A stretch of DNA of 64,000 nt from DATGMS01 sp035303945 (lineage in GTDB: Bacteria; Bacteroidota; Bacteroidia; Cytophagales; Cyclobacteriaceae): assembly GCA_035303945.1 (NCBI GenBank), contig DATGQZ010000001.1:1-64000 (forward strand). Direction: 5' to 3'. The translations under genes were made by a program, and so were the position numbers. Positions within the stretch are counted from its first letter, which is position 1, and each line of letters opens with the position of its first letter. The notes under the pieces were generated by a model. It saw only the letters and a program-made list of their open reading frames with translations, was not told where the DNA came from and searched no databases. Below are positions 1 to 9,791 of the stretch, one piece after another.

Positions 1-56
1 AGCCTGCCTCAGATCCAGCCTTTATTGATGCTATGAAAGCGGCACTTACCAAATAA
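1..56 (+). CDS. C-terminal end of an unknown upstream gene (partial)
   Basis: Reading codons from base 3 gives an open frame of 17 residues ending ALTK, with a TAA stop at 54-56. The gene is cut by the window edge. The short tail shows no recognisable motif, so no function is offered. The next gene starts 84 bases downstream on the same strand. Being open to the edge is weak evidence over so short a stretch. Confidence 0.4.
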   Translation, partial: PASDPAFIDAMKAALTK

Positions 57-140
57 TACGACTTCTTCCTAAATTTGCTATCTTGCATTCTACTCTGGCG
101 GTTTGTTATGTACAATCCGCCAGAGTATCCTTATCGCAAA

Positions 141-1235
141 ATGGCTAAGAAAATGTTACTTTCTACACGACATTATTTTACGGCAGCGGGCTTTATAAGC
201 CTACTCCTTACTTTTTTTGCCTGCAAGCAATCAGAAAACCGAAACACATCCGAGCAAAATATTACCGCTATTTACAAAGACGGAATGGTATTGATTGAGG
301 GTGGAACATTCTATATCGGTACTGACGAAGATCTCGCCTATCCGGCGGAAAAGCCAGCTGTCAAAACTACCGTGAACAGCTTTTGGATGGACGAAACAGA
401 GGTAACCAACCGTCAATTTAAGGAGTTTGTTGATGCTACAGGATACGTAACGGTAGCGGAAAAAACGCCCTTATGGGAAGACATACAAAAACAGTTACCT
501 CCTGGCACGGAAAAGCCAACGGATCTGGAGCTTACCGCTGGTTCGCTGGTTTTTTCTCCTCCCTCTCAGCCTGTGGCCACAGATGATATTTCCAGGTGGT
601 GGGTATGGGTAGATGGCGCCAGTTGGAAACATCCTGAAGGTCCCGGCAGCAATTTAGACGGACGCTGGGACCATCCCGTTGTGCATATTGCCTATGAAGA
701 TGCAGCTGAGTATGCGAAATGGGCAGGAAAAAGATTGCCGACTGAAGCTGAATGGGAGTATGCCGCACGCGGTGGAATGGGCGGACAACGTTACGCTTGG
801 GGGGATGAGCTTTATCCAAATGGCCGTTTTATGGCCAACACTTTTCAGGGGACGTTTCCTCATGGCAACGAAGGTAAAGACGGCTACATGGGCACCGCTC
901 CAGTGAGGAGTTTTCCTGCCAACAGCTACGGCCTTTATGATATGATCGGCAATGTATGGGAAATTACTGATGATTGGTTTGATGCGATACGCTTCCAACG
1001 GTTAGCGGGTAATGCGCCACTTTTAGACAGCGGAATGAACCAATGTTATAATCCGAACAACCCTTATGCCCAGGAAAGGGTGATAAAGGGCGGCTCTTTT
1101 TTGTGTGCAGATAATTACTGCGTCAACTATCGTCCCTCAGCTCGCCAGGGCCATGCCTATGACAGTGGCAGTTCTAATGTAGGCTTTAGGTGTGTGAAAG
1201 ATGTGGATCCACAAACGCTCTCGCTTCTGAAATAG
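141..1235 (+). CDS. Formylglycine-generating enzyme (FGE/SUMF1 family) lipoprotein
   Basis: An FGE-family protein of 364 residues. FGE oxidises the active-site Cys of sulfatases to formylglycine. I chose the ATG at 141, not 75, because it starts a lipoprotein signal peptide (MAKK, hydrophobic run, LTFFAC with lipid Cys near residue 28). The C-terminal half has the family's RLPTEAEWEYAARGG and GNVWE motifs. The segment GGSFLC-4-C near residues 322 and 327 matches the two catalytic cysteines of human FGE, and NVGFRC follows. Many relatives in Bacteroidota lack these cysteines and act elsewhere (for example gliding proteins), so their presence supports true FGE activity. Periplasmic or outer-membrane location is inferred from the lipobox. 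An arylsulfatase with a CxPSR site lies at 33196-34683, a possible substrate, though not adjacent. Confidence 0.85.
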   Translation: MAKKMLLSTRHYFTAAGFISLLLTFFACKQSENRNTSEQNITAIYKDGMVLIEGGTFYIGTDEDLAYPAEKPAVKTTVNSFWMDETEVTNRQFKEFVDATGYVTVAEKTPLWEDIQKQLPPGTEKPTDLELTAGSLVFSPPSQPVATDDISRWWVWVDGASWKHPEGPGSNLDGRWDHPVVHIAYEDAAEYAKWAGKRLPTEAEWEYAARGGMGGQRYAWGDELYPNGRFMANTFQGTFPHGNEGKDGYMGTAPVRSFPANSYGLYDMIGNVWEITDDWFDAIRFQRLAGNAPLLDSGMNQCYNPNNPYAQERVIKGGSFLCADNYCVNYRPSARQGHAYDSGSSNVGFRCVKDVDPQTLSLLK

Positions 1236-1317
1236 ATTTAAAAAAGATTTCCCCCCGCTTTTTTGACCTTTCCTTGGTTACTACGTTAATATCTGATGGA
1301 ACAAAGCGTAAAAAGCC

Positions 1318-1875
1318 ATGATGGAGAGAAAATTATCGATATTAGCTATTTATCTCGTATTACTGCTGTTCAGCGGGTCCTGTTCTACTGGCAAATTGAG
1401 GGTAGAGTCAACAAAGCCTTCTGCAAGTTTATCGGACTATAAAACCTTTGATTTCTTTGAATTGGAAGCAGCAGGTGATACCAGTAGCTCATTTCATGAA
1501 AACATAGCATATTTCAAGTCTGAAGTTGCTCGTCAACTAAATGCCCGAGGATTAACTCAAACTGCCAACCAACCCGAGCTTAAAATCAACTTGGGCATCG
1601 TGGTAGAAGAAAAAACACAAACCAGGCAAACCAGCCTATCTGATCCAGGCGAATGGACTTATGTGGGCCAAAGGAACTACAAGTGGGAGAGCAAAACGGT
1701 GGAAGTAGGCAAGTATAAGGAAGGGAGCTTGACCATACATCTTGTAGATAATGCCACGAATGAAGCCATATGGGTAGGTTCAATGGCAGGCGTAGTACCC
1801 CGCCAACAAGCAAAGAGAGAAACGGCAATTCACAAAGCAGTCATTGCTTTGTTTGAAGAAATAGAAAAGCAATAG
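1318..1875 (+). CDS. DUF4136-domain lipoprotein
   Basis: 185 residues with a lipoprotein signal (hydrophobic run ending LLFSGSC, lipid Cys near 22). The rest resembles DUF4136 proteins: an opening DYKTFDF segment, a middle part with alternating strands, an AIWVGSMAG segment, and a final helix of the type AIHKAVIALFEEI. Members are envelope lipoproteins of unknown function in Gram-negative bacteria. ATG codons at 1318 and 1321 are both possible starts. The gene lies 82 bases after the FGE gene and ends in a strong bidirectional terminator shared with ppc. Nothing in the sequence indicates a substrate or partner. Confidence 0.75.
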   Translation: MMERKLSILAIYLVLLLFSGSCSTGKLRVESTKPSASLSDYKTFDFFELEAAGDTSSSFHENIAYFKSEVARQLNARGLTQTANQPELKINLGIVVEEKTQTRQTSLSDPGEWTYVGQRNYKWESKTVEVGKYKEGSLTIHLVDNATNEAIWVGSMAGVVPRQQAKRETAIHKAVIALFEEIEKQ

Positions 1876-1900
1876 GCTGTATAGTTTAGCCTATTGCTTT
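1866..1900. terminator. Bidirectional rho-independent terminator
   Basis: A 13-bp perfect stem (AAAGCAATAGGCT, 1866-1878, with its complement at 1888-1900) and a 9-base loop sit between the convergent DUF4136 and ppc genes. A-rich and T-rich flanks on both sides allow it to work for both strands. It overlaps the last codons and stop of the plus-strand gene. Confidence 0.85.
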
Positions 1901-1907
1901 ATTAATT

Positions 1908-4463
1908 TTATGCTGCATTTCTGGCTGCATTGATAATACCAAACATGGTCCTTAAGATCAACTTTTGAAGAACCGCATCTTCTTCGCCACTTTCCAGCAT
2001 CGTCTGAATGGCATATTGCTGAATGGTAATCAGGGGCAAAACGATCCTTTCCCGTATGGCTATGGAGTCCTTGCTGAGGTGATTATCCTCTAAAAGCGTA
2101 GACATTCCTGCCACGGTCAAAATATTTTTTAATGAACGTTGGTACTCGCTGTGCATGAGCTCCCAGAATTCTCCGTAAGTCTCATTATCCTTCAAATACG
2201 CTGTTACCGGATAAAAGGATTTAGCCAAGGATTGCATGGAATTGCCCAATAAAGAGCGGAAAAACAGTGAATCCTGATACAGCTTTTGAACTTCTTGTAG
2301 CTTACCGGCTTTTTCCAATGCTTCTATAGAAGTTCCCACGCCATACATCCCTGGTATGTTCTGTTTCATCTGTGCCCAGGAACCAACGAAGGGAATGGCC
2401 CTCAAATCCTCAAATTTCATCCCCTGCCCTTTGCTCCTTTTCAATGGCCTAGAGCCTATATTGGTCAATCCAAAAAACTTCAAAGGCGTTACCTTTTCTA
2501 AATAAGGCACAAATACGGGATGGCTCTTGAAGTCTTTATAGGCTTGGTAACTATAGCTGGCCATCTCTTCGATGAGCTCTTTCTGCTCTTCCGTCAGGTT
2601 ATTTTCAGCCGTAGGATAAAGATGGTTTTCCAAACCGGCACTCAGCAACTGCTCGTAGTTATAGGTACAACTGACTTGTTTGCCATAGTTAGAACTGATG
2701 GTTTGGCCTTGAATGGTTATTTGAATCTCCTGATTCTCCACTTGCTGACCCAGAGAAGCATAAAAATTATGCATATTTCCACCTCCTCTTGCTGGTGGCC
2801 CTCCCCGACCGTCAAAAAACACCACGTTGACATCGTACTGTCGTGAAATTTTTGTCAGCTCTTCTTTAGCTCTAAAAATAGACCAGTTGGCACGGATGAT
2901 CCCCCCATCTTTTGTACCGTCGGAAAAGCCCACCATAATGGTCTGCTTATCATTTCTGTTCCTTAGATGCTCCCTGTACACTTCATTCTCGTACAACTGC
3001 TGCATGATGCCTGGCGCATGGAGCAGATCGTCTATGGTTTCGAACAGCGGCACGATATCAAGATTCAATTTACCGTCGCGACCTAGTTCAAGTTTGGCTA
3101 ATTGATAAACGCTTAGAATATGTACCGCAGACTGGGAGTTCGAGATGATATATCGATGACATCCCATTTCTCCATTTTGATCTTGAATGTATCTGATAGT
3201 GCGTATGCTGTTCAGCATCTCACCATGAAAGGGATCAGACAAAGTCTCAGGGTCTGGCAAGGCGTCAACTTTCAGCAGCTTAGCAATTTGCTCTTCCTCA
3301 TCCATATTCCTGTAGGTCTCCAGTCCCTCCTTCCCTTCCTGCAGTTCAATGATGCCATCCCAAAGGTCATCATGTTTGCGGCTATCCTGCCGGATATCCA
3401 TACTTGCGAAATGAAAACCGAAGACTTTGATTTTTAATATAAAAGCGTCCAGCAGCTCAAGGAACAATCCTTCATGATGTTCGATGATACCCTTTCTTGC
3501 TTCATACAATATTTCCAAAAGTTCATCTTTGGTAGAAAGCTTGTCCTCACCTCCATACAAGGTTTGATACAAACGCCTTTCGGCTAGCAACAGATGCGGC
3601 TCCACATGATTGAAGGTCAATCTTCTGCGAACTTTCCTTATATCTCTATGGTAGCACTTCAAGATAGAATTCTGCAACTTGTCAGCCACTTTTTTGGTCA
3701 CATCATGCGTTACATACGGATTGCCATCTCTATCTCCCCCGGGCCAAAATCCTACCATCAGCAGGTTAGGATTGTCCCACTCATGTAAGGGAATTTCCAG
3801 TTGGTTGAGCACCCTTACCAGTATATCCGTAATACTTGGATAAAATACATTCTCCAAAAACCAACAAAGGCTCAACGCCTCATCATAAGGCGTGGGTTTA
3901 TCCTTTTTTATAAACGGAGTTTTGCCCAGTTGCTGCAGCAAAAGGTTAATATTTCCTAAATCATTGGCGCGGATGGCACTCTCTAAATCCGTCAATATAG
4001 CCAGTACGTTGCCAGGGTAAAATTGCGTTGGGTGTGCAGTAAGGGTAAGCCGGACAGAGAAAGTTTTTAATTTTTCAATCAAAGCCTCCTTCTTCTTATC
4101 GCTTTCAGCCCTTGCTATCAAGGCTGTCATGGTCCCTTTCCCCTTCAAATCGTTGACTTTTTCGAAGGCCGCATCTTCTATAGAGTCAAAAAGCACCACT
4201 TGACGCTCCACATACTGCACCAGTTGAAACAAAAGATCATGCCTTTCCTTTTCGGATTTGTCCGACATCAGATCTTCGAAAAATTGCTTAATGATATCTT
4301 TTGGTGTCTTTCCTTTCTCAAAACCGGCTTGACAGGCACTCGTCAATATAGGAAGTAAGGTTCCAGTCCGATAAATATCATTAAAGGGTAAATCGAGAAA
4401 CAAACTATTATAAATGGTAAACCTTTTGGCTACCTCGGTTTGATATACCTTAGACATGCTCAA
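1908..4463 (-). CDS. ppc: Phosphoenolpyruvate carboxylase
   Basis: 851 residues. It carboxylates PEP to oxaloacetate, replenishing the TCA cycle in the cytoplasm. Visible motifs are TLTAHPTQ (catalytic His near 144), GFWPGGDRDGNPYVT near 238-252, GFSDGTKDGG near 512-521 and the glycine-rich loop FFDGRGGPPARGGG near 549-562. In the E. coli enzyme the loop begins FHGRGG; here the His position is Asp. From memory this is a feature of the Bacteroidota clade rather than damage. The C-terminus reads RNAA instead of the usual RNTG. Length fits a bacterial PEPC. It is transcribed alone, divergent from the Mrp operon; a near-consensus promoter (TTACTTTG) lies 25-35 bases upstream of its ATG. Confidence 0.95.
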   Translation of the reverse strand: MSMSKVYQTEVAKRFTIYNSLFLDLPFNDIYRTGTLLPILTSACQAGFEKGKTPKDIIKQFFEDLMSDKSEKERHDLLFQLVQYVERQVVLFDSIEDAAFEKVNDLKGKGTMTALIARAESDKKKEALIEKLKTFSVRLTLTAHPTQFYPGNVLAILTDLESAIRANDLGNINLLLQQLGKTPFIKKDKPTPYDEALSLCWFLENVFYPSITDILVRVLNQLEIPLHEWDNPNLLMVGFWPGGDRDGNPYVTHDVTKKVADKLQNSILKCYHRDIRKVRRRLTFNHVEPHLLLAERRLYQTLYGGEDKLSTKDELLEILYEARKGIIEHHEGLFLELLDAFILKIKVFGFHFASMDIRQDSRKHDDLWDGIIELQEGKEGLETYRNMDEEEQIAKLLKVDALPDPETLSDPFHGEMLNSIRTIRYIQDQNGEMGCHRYIISNSQSAVHILSVYQLAKLELGRDGKLNLDIVPLFETIDDLLHAPGIMQQLYENEVYREHLRNRNDKQTIMVGFSDGTKDGGIIRANWSIFRAKEELTKISRQYDVNVVFFDGRGGPPARGGGNMHNFYASLGQQVENQEIQITIQGQTISSNYGKQVSCTYNYEQLLSAGLENHLYPTAENNLTEEQKELIEEMASYSYQAYKDFKSHPVFVPYLEKVTPLKFFGLTNIGSRPLKRSKGQGMKFEDLRAIPFVGSWAQMKQNIPGMYGVGTSIEALEKAGKLQEVQKLYQDSLFFRSLLGNSMQSLAKSFYPVTAYLKDNETYGEFWELMHSEYQRSLKNILTVAGMSTLLEDNHLSKDSIAIRERIVLPLITIQQYAIQTMLESGEEDAVLQKLILRTMFGIINAARNAA

Positions 4464-4691
4464 TGTTTAATATGGAATTAAAATCCCAAAGTAAAGAAAA
4501 TTACCTGAATTATAAATTTTATGCCCTGTTGCTTGCACTCTTTTTCAAAAGCCCCTGATTAATTATCTAAAACGAATAAAAAACAACCCATTTTTTTATA
4601 TTCCGTAAAGGGAAAGAGGAATTAGCACCCCGAAAGCCCTGTTATTTTAGTAATTTCAGGCGCCAGTCTATTATTGTTTTAAAAATACCTT

Positions 4692-7001
4692 ATGCTGATC
4701 GCAGTTTTATCAGGTTTTATTTTGGCACTTTGCCTTTCATTTTTTGGCAGATTGCTTAAAGGAAAACTGTCATTTATTCTATCGGCATTGCCGATCTTGC
4801 TATTTCTGTATTCTCTAAGCTTTGTGCCGCGCATAGCTGAGGGGGAGACAGTAGCGTTCAACTATACTTGGATTCCCTCCTACGGTATCAACTTGGATTT
4901 TCACCTGGATGGCCTTTCCTTACTATTTATGCTGCTAATTACAGGCATCGGTTCACTGGTGTTTTTATACACTTCAGCTTATCTCAAAGGCCATGTGTAT
5001 TTGGACCGGTTCTATGCCTATCTCAGCATGTTTATGGCTTCCATGTTGGGTTTAGTACTCTCTGATAACATCATCACGCTGTTCATTTTTTGGGAACTTA
5101 CCAGTATCAGCTCCTTTTTCCTGATAGGCTTTAACAATGAAAATGCAACATCCAGAAATTCAGCCATGTTGGCTTTAGGTATCACTGGATTGGGAGGATT
5201 ATTCCTACTTGCAGGGGCTATTGCCTTGGGCGCAGCAGGGGGATCATATAGTATATCTGACCTGCTATCGCATTCCGATGGAATCAGTGAGCATAGCCTA
5301 TATGGCTGGATCATTGGGTTTATATTTATCGCTGCCTTTACCAAATCTGCGCAGTTCCCATTTCATTTCTGGTTACCAGGTGCGATGGAAGCTCCAACCC
5401 CTGTTTCCACGTATCTTCATTCCGCTACCATGGTCAAGGCGGGCATATACTTGTTGGCCAGACTAACGCCCGTCTTAGGTGATCATAGCTGGTGGAACAC
5501 TCCCTTAATCATCATTGGTACAATCACCATGTTGTACGCGGCGGTTCATGCACTATTCCGCTTGGACATGAAAAGCATCCTTGCCTACTCCACCATTTCA
5601 GCATTGGGCATACTGGTGTTTCTAATCGGATTAGGCTCTGATCAAGCGCTATTGGCTGCTGCCGTTTTCATTCTTGTGCATGCACTCTACAAAGCAACCT
5701 TATTTTTGGTTACTGGCATTGTTGATCATGAAACAGGAACAAGGGACATATCCCGGCTTGCCGGACTGCGTAAAGTATTGTTGCCTGTGGGTGTTGCAGG
5801 CTTATTGGCAGCTATTTCCAATGCAGGTATACCTCCTTCTTTTGGCTTTATCGGCAAAGATTTGATCTATGAAGGAACCCTGCATGTGGGAGAATGGGCT
5901 TATTGGCTGACGGGTGCAGCGATAGTCACCAACATATGCCTTTTGGTTACGGGTTTTATGGTAGGTTTTCGGCCTTTCGTAGGTAAGCTGCCTAGCCACT
6001 ATGAGCATGTCCATCTGCCAAGTCCGCTGATGTGGGTTCCCCCTTTTATCCTTGCCACATTGGGAATCCTGTTTGGATTGGTGCCAGGTCTCATTGAGAC
6101 CCCACTGATCAAGCCGGTGGTCGCCTCCATGCTTAATGAAACTCCGGATTTTCACCTCTTGCTCTGGCACGGGTTTAATGTTGTGTTGTTGTTAAGTGGT
6201 ATAACCTTAGCTTGTGGAATAGCGCTGTTGTTTATTATAAAGCCTTCAGAAGCATTGTTGGGCAAGGCTGTGAGATTTAGAGAGATTTCACCGGAAGGGC
6301 TTTTCGAAGCATTTGCCCGACTGTTCAACAAACTGGCGGAAAGCTGGACGGAACTCCTTCAGAATGGATACCTTCGCTCCTATGTCTCTACAATAGTTGT
6401 GTTTTTGTGCATCATTTTGGGATATAGGCTATTTGAAGATGGCAATCTTGACTTCAACTTCCAGCGGCTAACCGCGGTTACAGTCTATGAGGCGGCAATA
6501 CTGCTCATCATGGGGATAGCCATCTTTATCACGGTATTCAGTAAGTCCCGCTTGTTAGCAGTTGTGGCGATGGGCGTGATTGGTTATGCTATATGTTTGA
6601 TATTCGTGTTCTATTCCGCTCCGGATTTGGCGATGACGCAATTCGCTATCGATACACTCACCGTAATCCTCTTTGTGTTGGTACTCTACAACCTGCCCAA
6701 GTACCAAAATTTCTCTAAGACTAAAGATAAAGTCAGGGATGGGATTGTGGCCTTGGCCTTTGGTACGCTGATGAGCCTCATTTCGCTCGAGGTTTTTAAC
6801 CTGCCTACCGACCCTACCGTCTCTGAGTATTATGCGGCCAATGCCTATGTGCTCGGCAAAGGGAAAAACATTGTCAATGTGATCTTGGTAGACTTTCGAG
6901 GATTTGACACCATGATAGAAATTACTGTCTTGACAATAGCCGCCATCGGTGTATTTAGCCTGCTAAAATTGCACCTGAGAAACAGAGAAAAAGAAATTTA
7001 A
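4692..7001 (+). CDS. mrpA: Mrp-type Na+/H+ antiporter subunit A
   Basis: 769 residues, the usual length for MrpA, with about 20 membrane segments. The NuoL-like core contains FWELTS (Glu near 135), FTKSAQFPFHFWLPGAMEAPTPVS (Lys near 218) and HSATMVKAG (Lys near 249), the charged residues of the proton-conducting channel. The C-terminal part (from about 590) matches the MrpA extension related to MbhD/MbhE, with APDLAMTQFAIDTLTV. Subunit A is the largest of the seven-part antiporter that exports Na+ in exchange for protons at the inner membrane. It opens an operon in the canonical order A-B-C-D-E-F-G. Divergent from ppc across 228 bases in which I found no perfect TAnnTTTG element. Confidence 0.95.
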   Translation: MLIAVLSGFILALCLSFFGRLLKGKLSFILSALPILLFLYSLSFVPRIAEGETVAFNYTWIPSYGINLDFHLDGLSLLFMLLITGIGSLVFLYTSAYLKGHVYLDRFYAYLSMFMASMLGLVLSDNIITLFIFWELTSISSFFLIGFNNENATSRNSAMLALGITGLGGLFLLAGAIALGAAGGSYSISDLLSHSDGISEHSLYGWIIGFIFIAAFTKSAQFPFHFWLPGAMEAPTPVSTYLHSATMVKAGIYLLARLTPVLGDHSWWNTPLIIIGTITMLYAAVHALFRLDMKSILAYSTISALGILVFLIGLGSDQALLAAAVFILVHALYKATLFLVTGIVDHETGTRDISRLAGLRKVLLPVGVAGLLAAISNAGIPPSFGFIGKDLIYEGTLHVGEWAYWLTGAAIVTNICLLVTGFMVGFRPFVGKLPSHYEHVHLPSPLMWVPPFILATLGILFGLVPGLIETPLIKPVVASMLNETPDFHLLLWHGFNVVLLLSGITLACGIALLFIIKPSEALLGKAVRFREISPEGLFEAFARLFNKLAESWTELLQNGYLRSYVSTIVVFLCIILGYRLFEDGNLDFNFQRLTAVTVYEAAILLIMGIAIFITVFSKSRLLAVVAMGVIGYAICLIFVFYSAPDLAMTQFAIDTLTVILFVLVLYNLPKYQNFSKTKDKVRDGIVALAFGTLMSLISLEVFNLPTDPTVSEYYAANAYVLGKGKNIVNVILVDFRGFDTMIEITVLTIAAIGVFSLLKLHLRNREKEI

Positions 7002-7028
7002 TCGTCTTCATCGTAATAGTAGCCTTGC

Positions 7029-7439
7029 ATGAAAAGCTTGATATTTAGAACAGCCTCCAATTATTTGTTGCCATTGTTGCTGCTGTTTTCCGTATTCATA
7101 TTGTTGAGAGGGCATTACCTTCCCGGAGGTGGTTTTGTAGGGGGGTTGATTGCTGCTATTGCTTTCGTGCTGCATTCACTGGGTAGTGGCCTCAAGGAAA
7201 CCCGTAAAATTATTGCGTTTCACCCGGGTTTTTTGATGCCGTTGGGTTTGAGTATTGCTTTAATCAGTGCCACCCTTCCGCTTTTTTTCGGTCAATCTAT
7301 TTTAACAGGCTTATGGTATGACCAACCCTTGCCTATAGTGGGCATGGTAGGTACCGCTTTATTTTTTGATGCGGGCGTGTACCTAGTCGTCATAGGCGTA
7401 ACCTTAACCATCATCTTTACAATAACGGAAAGCAACTAA
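7029..7439 (+). CDS. mrpB: Mrp antiporter subunit B
   Basis: 136 residues with four predicted membrane segments. The motif RGHYLPGGGFVGGL near residues 27-40 is diagnostic for MrpB/MnhB. It lies 27 bases after mrpA and 2 bases before mrpC. It is required for assembly of the full Mrp complex in characterised systems. Nothing unusual in length or content. Confidence 0.95.
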   Translation: MKSLIFRTASNYLLPLLLLFSVFILLRGHYLPGGGFVGGLIAAIAFVLHSLGSGLKETRKIIAFHPGFLMPLGLSIALISATLPLFFGQSILTGLWYDQPLPIVGMVGTALFFDAGVYLVVIGVTLTIIFTITESN

Positions 7440-7441
7440 AC

Positions 7442-7795
7442 ATGGAAATATTACTCATTATCATCATCGGATTGCTATATGCCTCAGGTATTTACATGAT
7501 GTTGAGGCGCAGTTTGGTGAAGTTGATCATCGGCCTGATTTTGATCGGCCATGGGGTCAACTTACTGATTTTTTTAGTAGGAGGGATTGTCAAAGGTAAG
7601 CCTCCAGTCATCTCAGAATCCATGCAGACACTAGCGGACATTTATGCAGACCCCATACCCCAAGCCTTAATACTCACTGCTATTGTGATTAGCTTCGGGT
7701 TGCAATCCTTTGCCATAATATTAATCAAACGAACCTATAAGGTGGTAAAAACCGATGATCTGGACGAATTAAACCCCCAAGGAGAAGAAATATGA
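7442..7795 (+). CDS. mrpC: Mrp antiporter subunit C
   Basis: 117 residues, NuoK-like, with three membrane segments. It includes the pattern GHGVNLLIF near 38-46 and the segment DPIPQALILTAIVISF, both typical for MrpC/MnhC. The stop codon region overlaps the start of mrpD by 4 bases (ATGA type), implying translational coupling. Confidence 0.95.
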   Translation: MEILLIIIIGLLYASGIYMMLRRSLVKLIIGLILIGHGVNLLIFLVGGIVKGKPPVISESMQTLADIYADPIPQALILTAIVISFGLQSFAIILIKRTYKVVKTDDLDELNPQGEEI

Positions 7796-9318
7796 ATAAC
7801 CCTTTGATCGTACTGCCAGTCATTGTACAACTGGCTACTGCAGTAATTTTGATTTTTTTCTGGGGAAAAACTACTATTCAGAAGACGCTCAGCCTTATCG
7901 CTGGCGTAATCAATGTCGGAGTGGCTGTTTGGCTGTTTAAGCTTGTTTGGGTGGAAGGCATTCAACTGATGCATGGGGGCGGCTGGCAACCTCCCTTCGG
8001 AATTACCTTTGTCGCGGATGTTTTTAGTGCGGTGATGGTTTTGCTTACCGCTATTTGTGGTATAGCAGTTACGCAATATGCCACCGGAAGTATAAGAAAC
8101 AAGTTGGCCCGGTTTGGCTTCTATCCCATTTTGCATTTCCTTTTGATGGGGCTTAATGGTGCCTTTCTCACCGGCGATATCTTCAACCTCTATGTCTGGT
8201 TTGAAGTGATAATAATATCCTCCTTTGTTTTGATCACCTTAGGCGGTGAAAAAATTCAAATTGAGGGTGCTGTCAAATATGTGACGATGAACCTGCTTGC
8301 GTCCATTGTTTTCCTTACCGCCATTGCCTTGCTTTATGGTTTAACAGGAAGTTTAAATATGGCTGACTTATCCTTAAAAGTTGCTGAAGTTGACAACAGA
8401 ACACTCATAAACGTCACTGCTGCCTTGTTCTTTATTGGATTCGGCATCAAGTCCGCCATATTCCCGCTTTACTTTTGGCTACCCGCATCTTATCACGCAC
8501 CTCCACCCGCTGTCTCGGCTATTTTTGCGGGTTTATTGACAAAAGTGGGCATCTATGCCATCTTGCGGGTGTTTACATTGATTTTTGTACCGGATGATTT
8601 TATGCAACAGCTAATCAGCTGGGTAGCCGTGTTGACCATCATCACCGGGGCATTGGGGGCCCTCATCCAAAATAATTTAAGAGAAATTTTCAGTTACTTG
8701 ATCATTTGCCACATAGGTTTTATGATCGCAGGCCTAGGCTATTACTCAGAGGTAGCTTTTATAGGGGTTATCTTTTACCTGATCCATGATATTATTGTAA
8801 AAACAAACCTGTACCTGGTTGCGGGGTTAATCTACAAGATCAAAGGTTCCTTTAATATTAAGCGCCTTGGAGGATTCTATAAACATTATCCCAAGCTTTC
8901 GTTGTTGATGGCAGTTCCCTTGTTTTCTCTGGTAGGTGTACCTCCCCTATCTGGATTCTGGGCGAAAATATTTCTCATCGAAGGAGGATTTGCGGATGGC
9001 CAATACCTAAGTGTTTTAGCCATCATACTCGGCAGTGTAGTCACACTGATCATCATCGCTAAAATTTGGACTGAAGTTTTTTGGAAAGAAGGCGTGGAAC
9101 TACCCAAAAGGGAGTATATCAAATATTTTCATGAACTTAGGCCAAGCAAACAGCAAGCAGTAGTTATACCCATTATATTGCTCGCTACATCCTCCTTGTT
9201 TATCGGTTTTGGTGCAGAATACGTCATCCAAGTTTCAAAGCATATTGCTGCTGATCTCACGGACACTTCTTCTTATATTGAAGCCGTGTTAGGCTCACTC
9301 AATCCCTTACAACCATGA
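7792..9318 (+). CDS. mrpD: Mrp antiporter subunit D
   Basis: 508 residues, a NuoM/NuoN-like proton-channel subunit with about 14 membrane segments. Recognisable parts are FNLYVWFEV (channel Glu), KSAIFPLYFWLPASYHAPPPAVSAIFAGLLTKVGIYA, and VGVPPLSGFWAK. The two lysines in this region correspond to the conserved channel lysines. It overlaps mrpC and mrpE by 4 bases each. With MrpA it forms the antiporter-like core of the complex. Confidence 0.95.
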   Translation: MNNPLIVLPVIVQLATAVILIFFWGKTTIQKTLSLIAGVINVGVAVWLFKLVWVEGIQLMHGGGWQPPFGITFVADVFSAVMVLLTAICGIAVTQYATGSIRNKLARFGFYPILHFLLMGLNGAFLTGDIFNLYVWFEVIIISSFVLITLGGEKIQIEGAVKYVTMNLLASIVFLTAIALLYGLTGSLNMADLSLKVAEVDNRTLINVTAALFFIGFGIKSAIFPLYFWLPASYHAPPPAVSAIFAGLLTKVGIYAILRVFTLIFVPDDFMQQLISWVAVLTIITGALGALIQNNLREIFSYLIICHIGFMIAGLGYYSEVAFIGVIFYLIHDIIVKTNLYLVAGLIYKIKGSFNIKRLGGFYKHYPKLSLLMAVPLFSLVGVPPLSGFWAKIFLIEGGFADGQYLSVLAIILGSVVTLIIIAKIWTEVFWKEGVELPKREYIKYFHELRPSKQQAVVIPIILLATSSLFIGFGAEYVIQVSKHIAADLTDTSSYIEAVLGSLNPLQP

Positions 9319-9791
9319 TAAAGGCAAAATTTCTTAGTAACATGCTGCTGGCATTCGTTTGGGTTGCGCTTACCGGAACCTTCTCCTTGGGCAATTATGC
9401 CTTCGGGTTTATGGTTTGCTTCGGTATCATGTGGCTGATCAGTACCAACCGGAGAAGGGACCAGTATTTTAACCGTATACCACGCATCATCTATTTCTTT
9501 TTCTATTTTGTTTATGAATTGGTAAAAGCTAATTACCAAGTGGCTTCTGATGTAATCACCTTCAAAAAGGTAAGACCAGGCATTATCCGTGTGCCATTGG
9601 ATGCCAAAACAGATTTGGAAATCACCCTTTTAGCCAACTTCATCAACTTGACTCCCGGTACCATTATCGTTGATATATCAGATGACAGAAAGGTGTTTTA
9701 TATCCACACCATACGGGTGAAAACCAGGGAGAAGTTTATTCATGAGATTAAGAACGGATTTGAGAAAAAGTTATTAGAGATATTGCGATGA
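9315..9791 (+). CDS. mrpE: Mrp antiporter subunit E
   Basis: 158 residues with N-terminal membrane segments and a soluble C-terminal portion. The segment LANFINLTPGTIIVDISDD near 105-123 is characteristic of MrpE/MnhE. Overlaps both neighbours by 4 bases, so translation is probably coupled through D-E-F. In studied Mrp systems E is needed for full activity but is less conserved than A-D. Confidence 0.93.
   Translation: MIKAKFLSNMLLAFVWVALTGTFSLGNYAFGFMVCFGIMWLISTNRRRDQYFNRIPRIIYFFFYFVYELVKANYQVASDVITFKKVRPGIIRVPLDAKTDLEITLLANFINLTPGTIIVDISDDRKVFYIHTIRVKTREKFIHEIKNGFEKKLLEILR

Noticed and set aside
7735..8136. Open frame of 133 codons on the minus strand
   Set aside because: Opposite mrpC/mrpD, whose protein features are clear; no sign of a real product.
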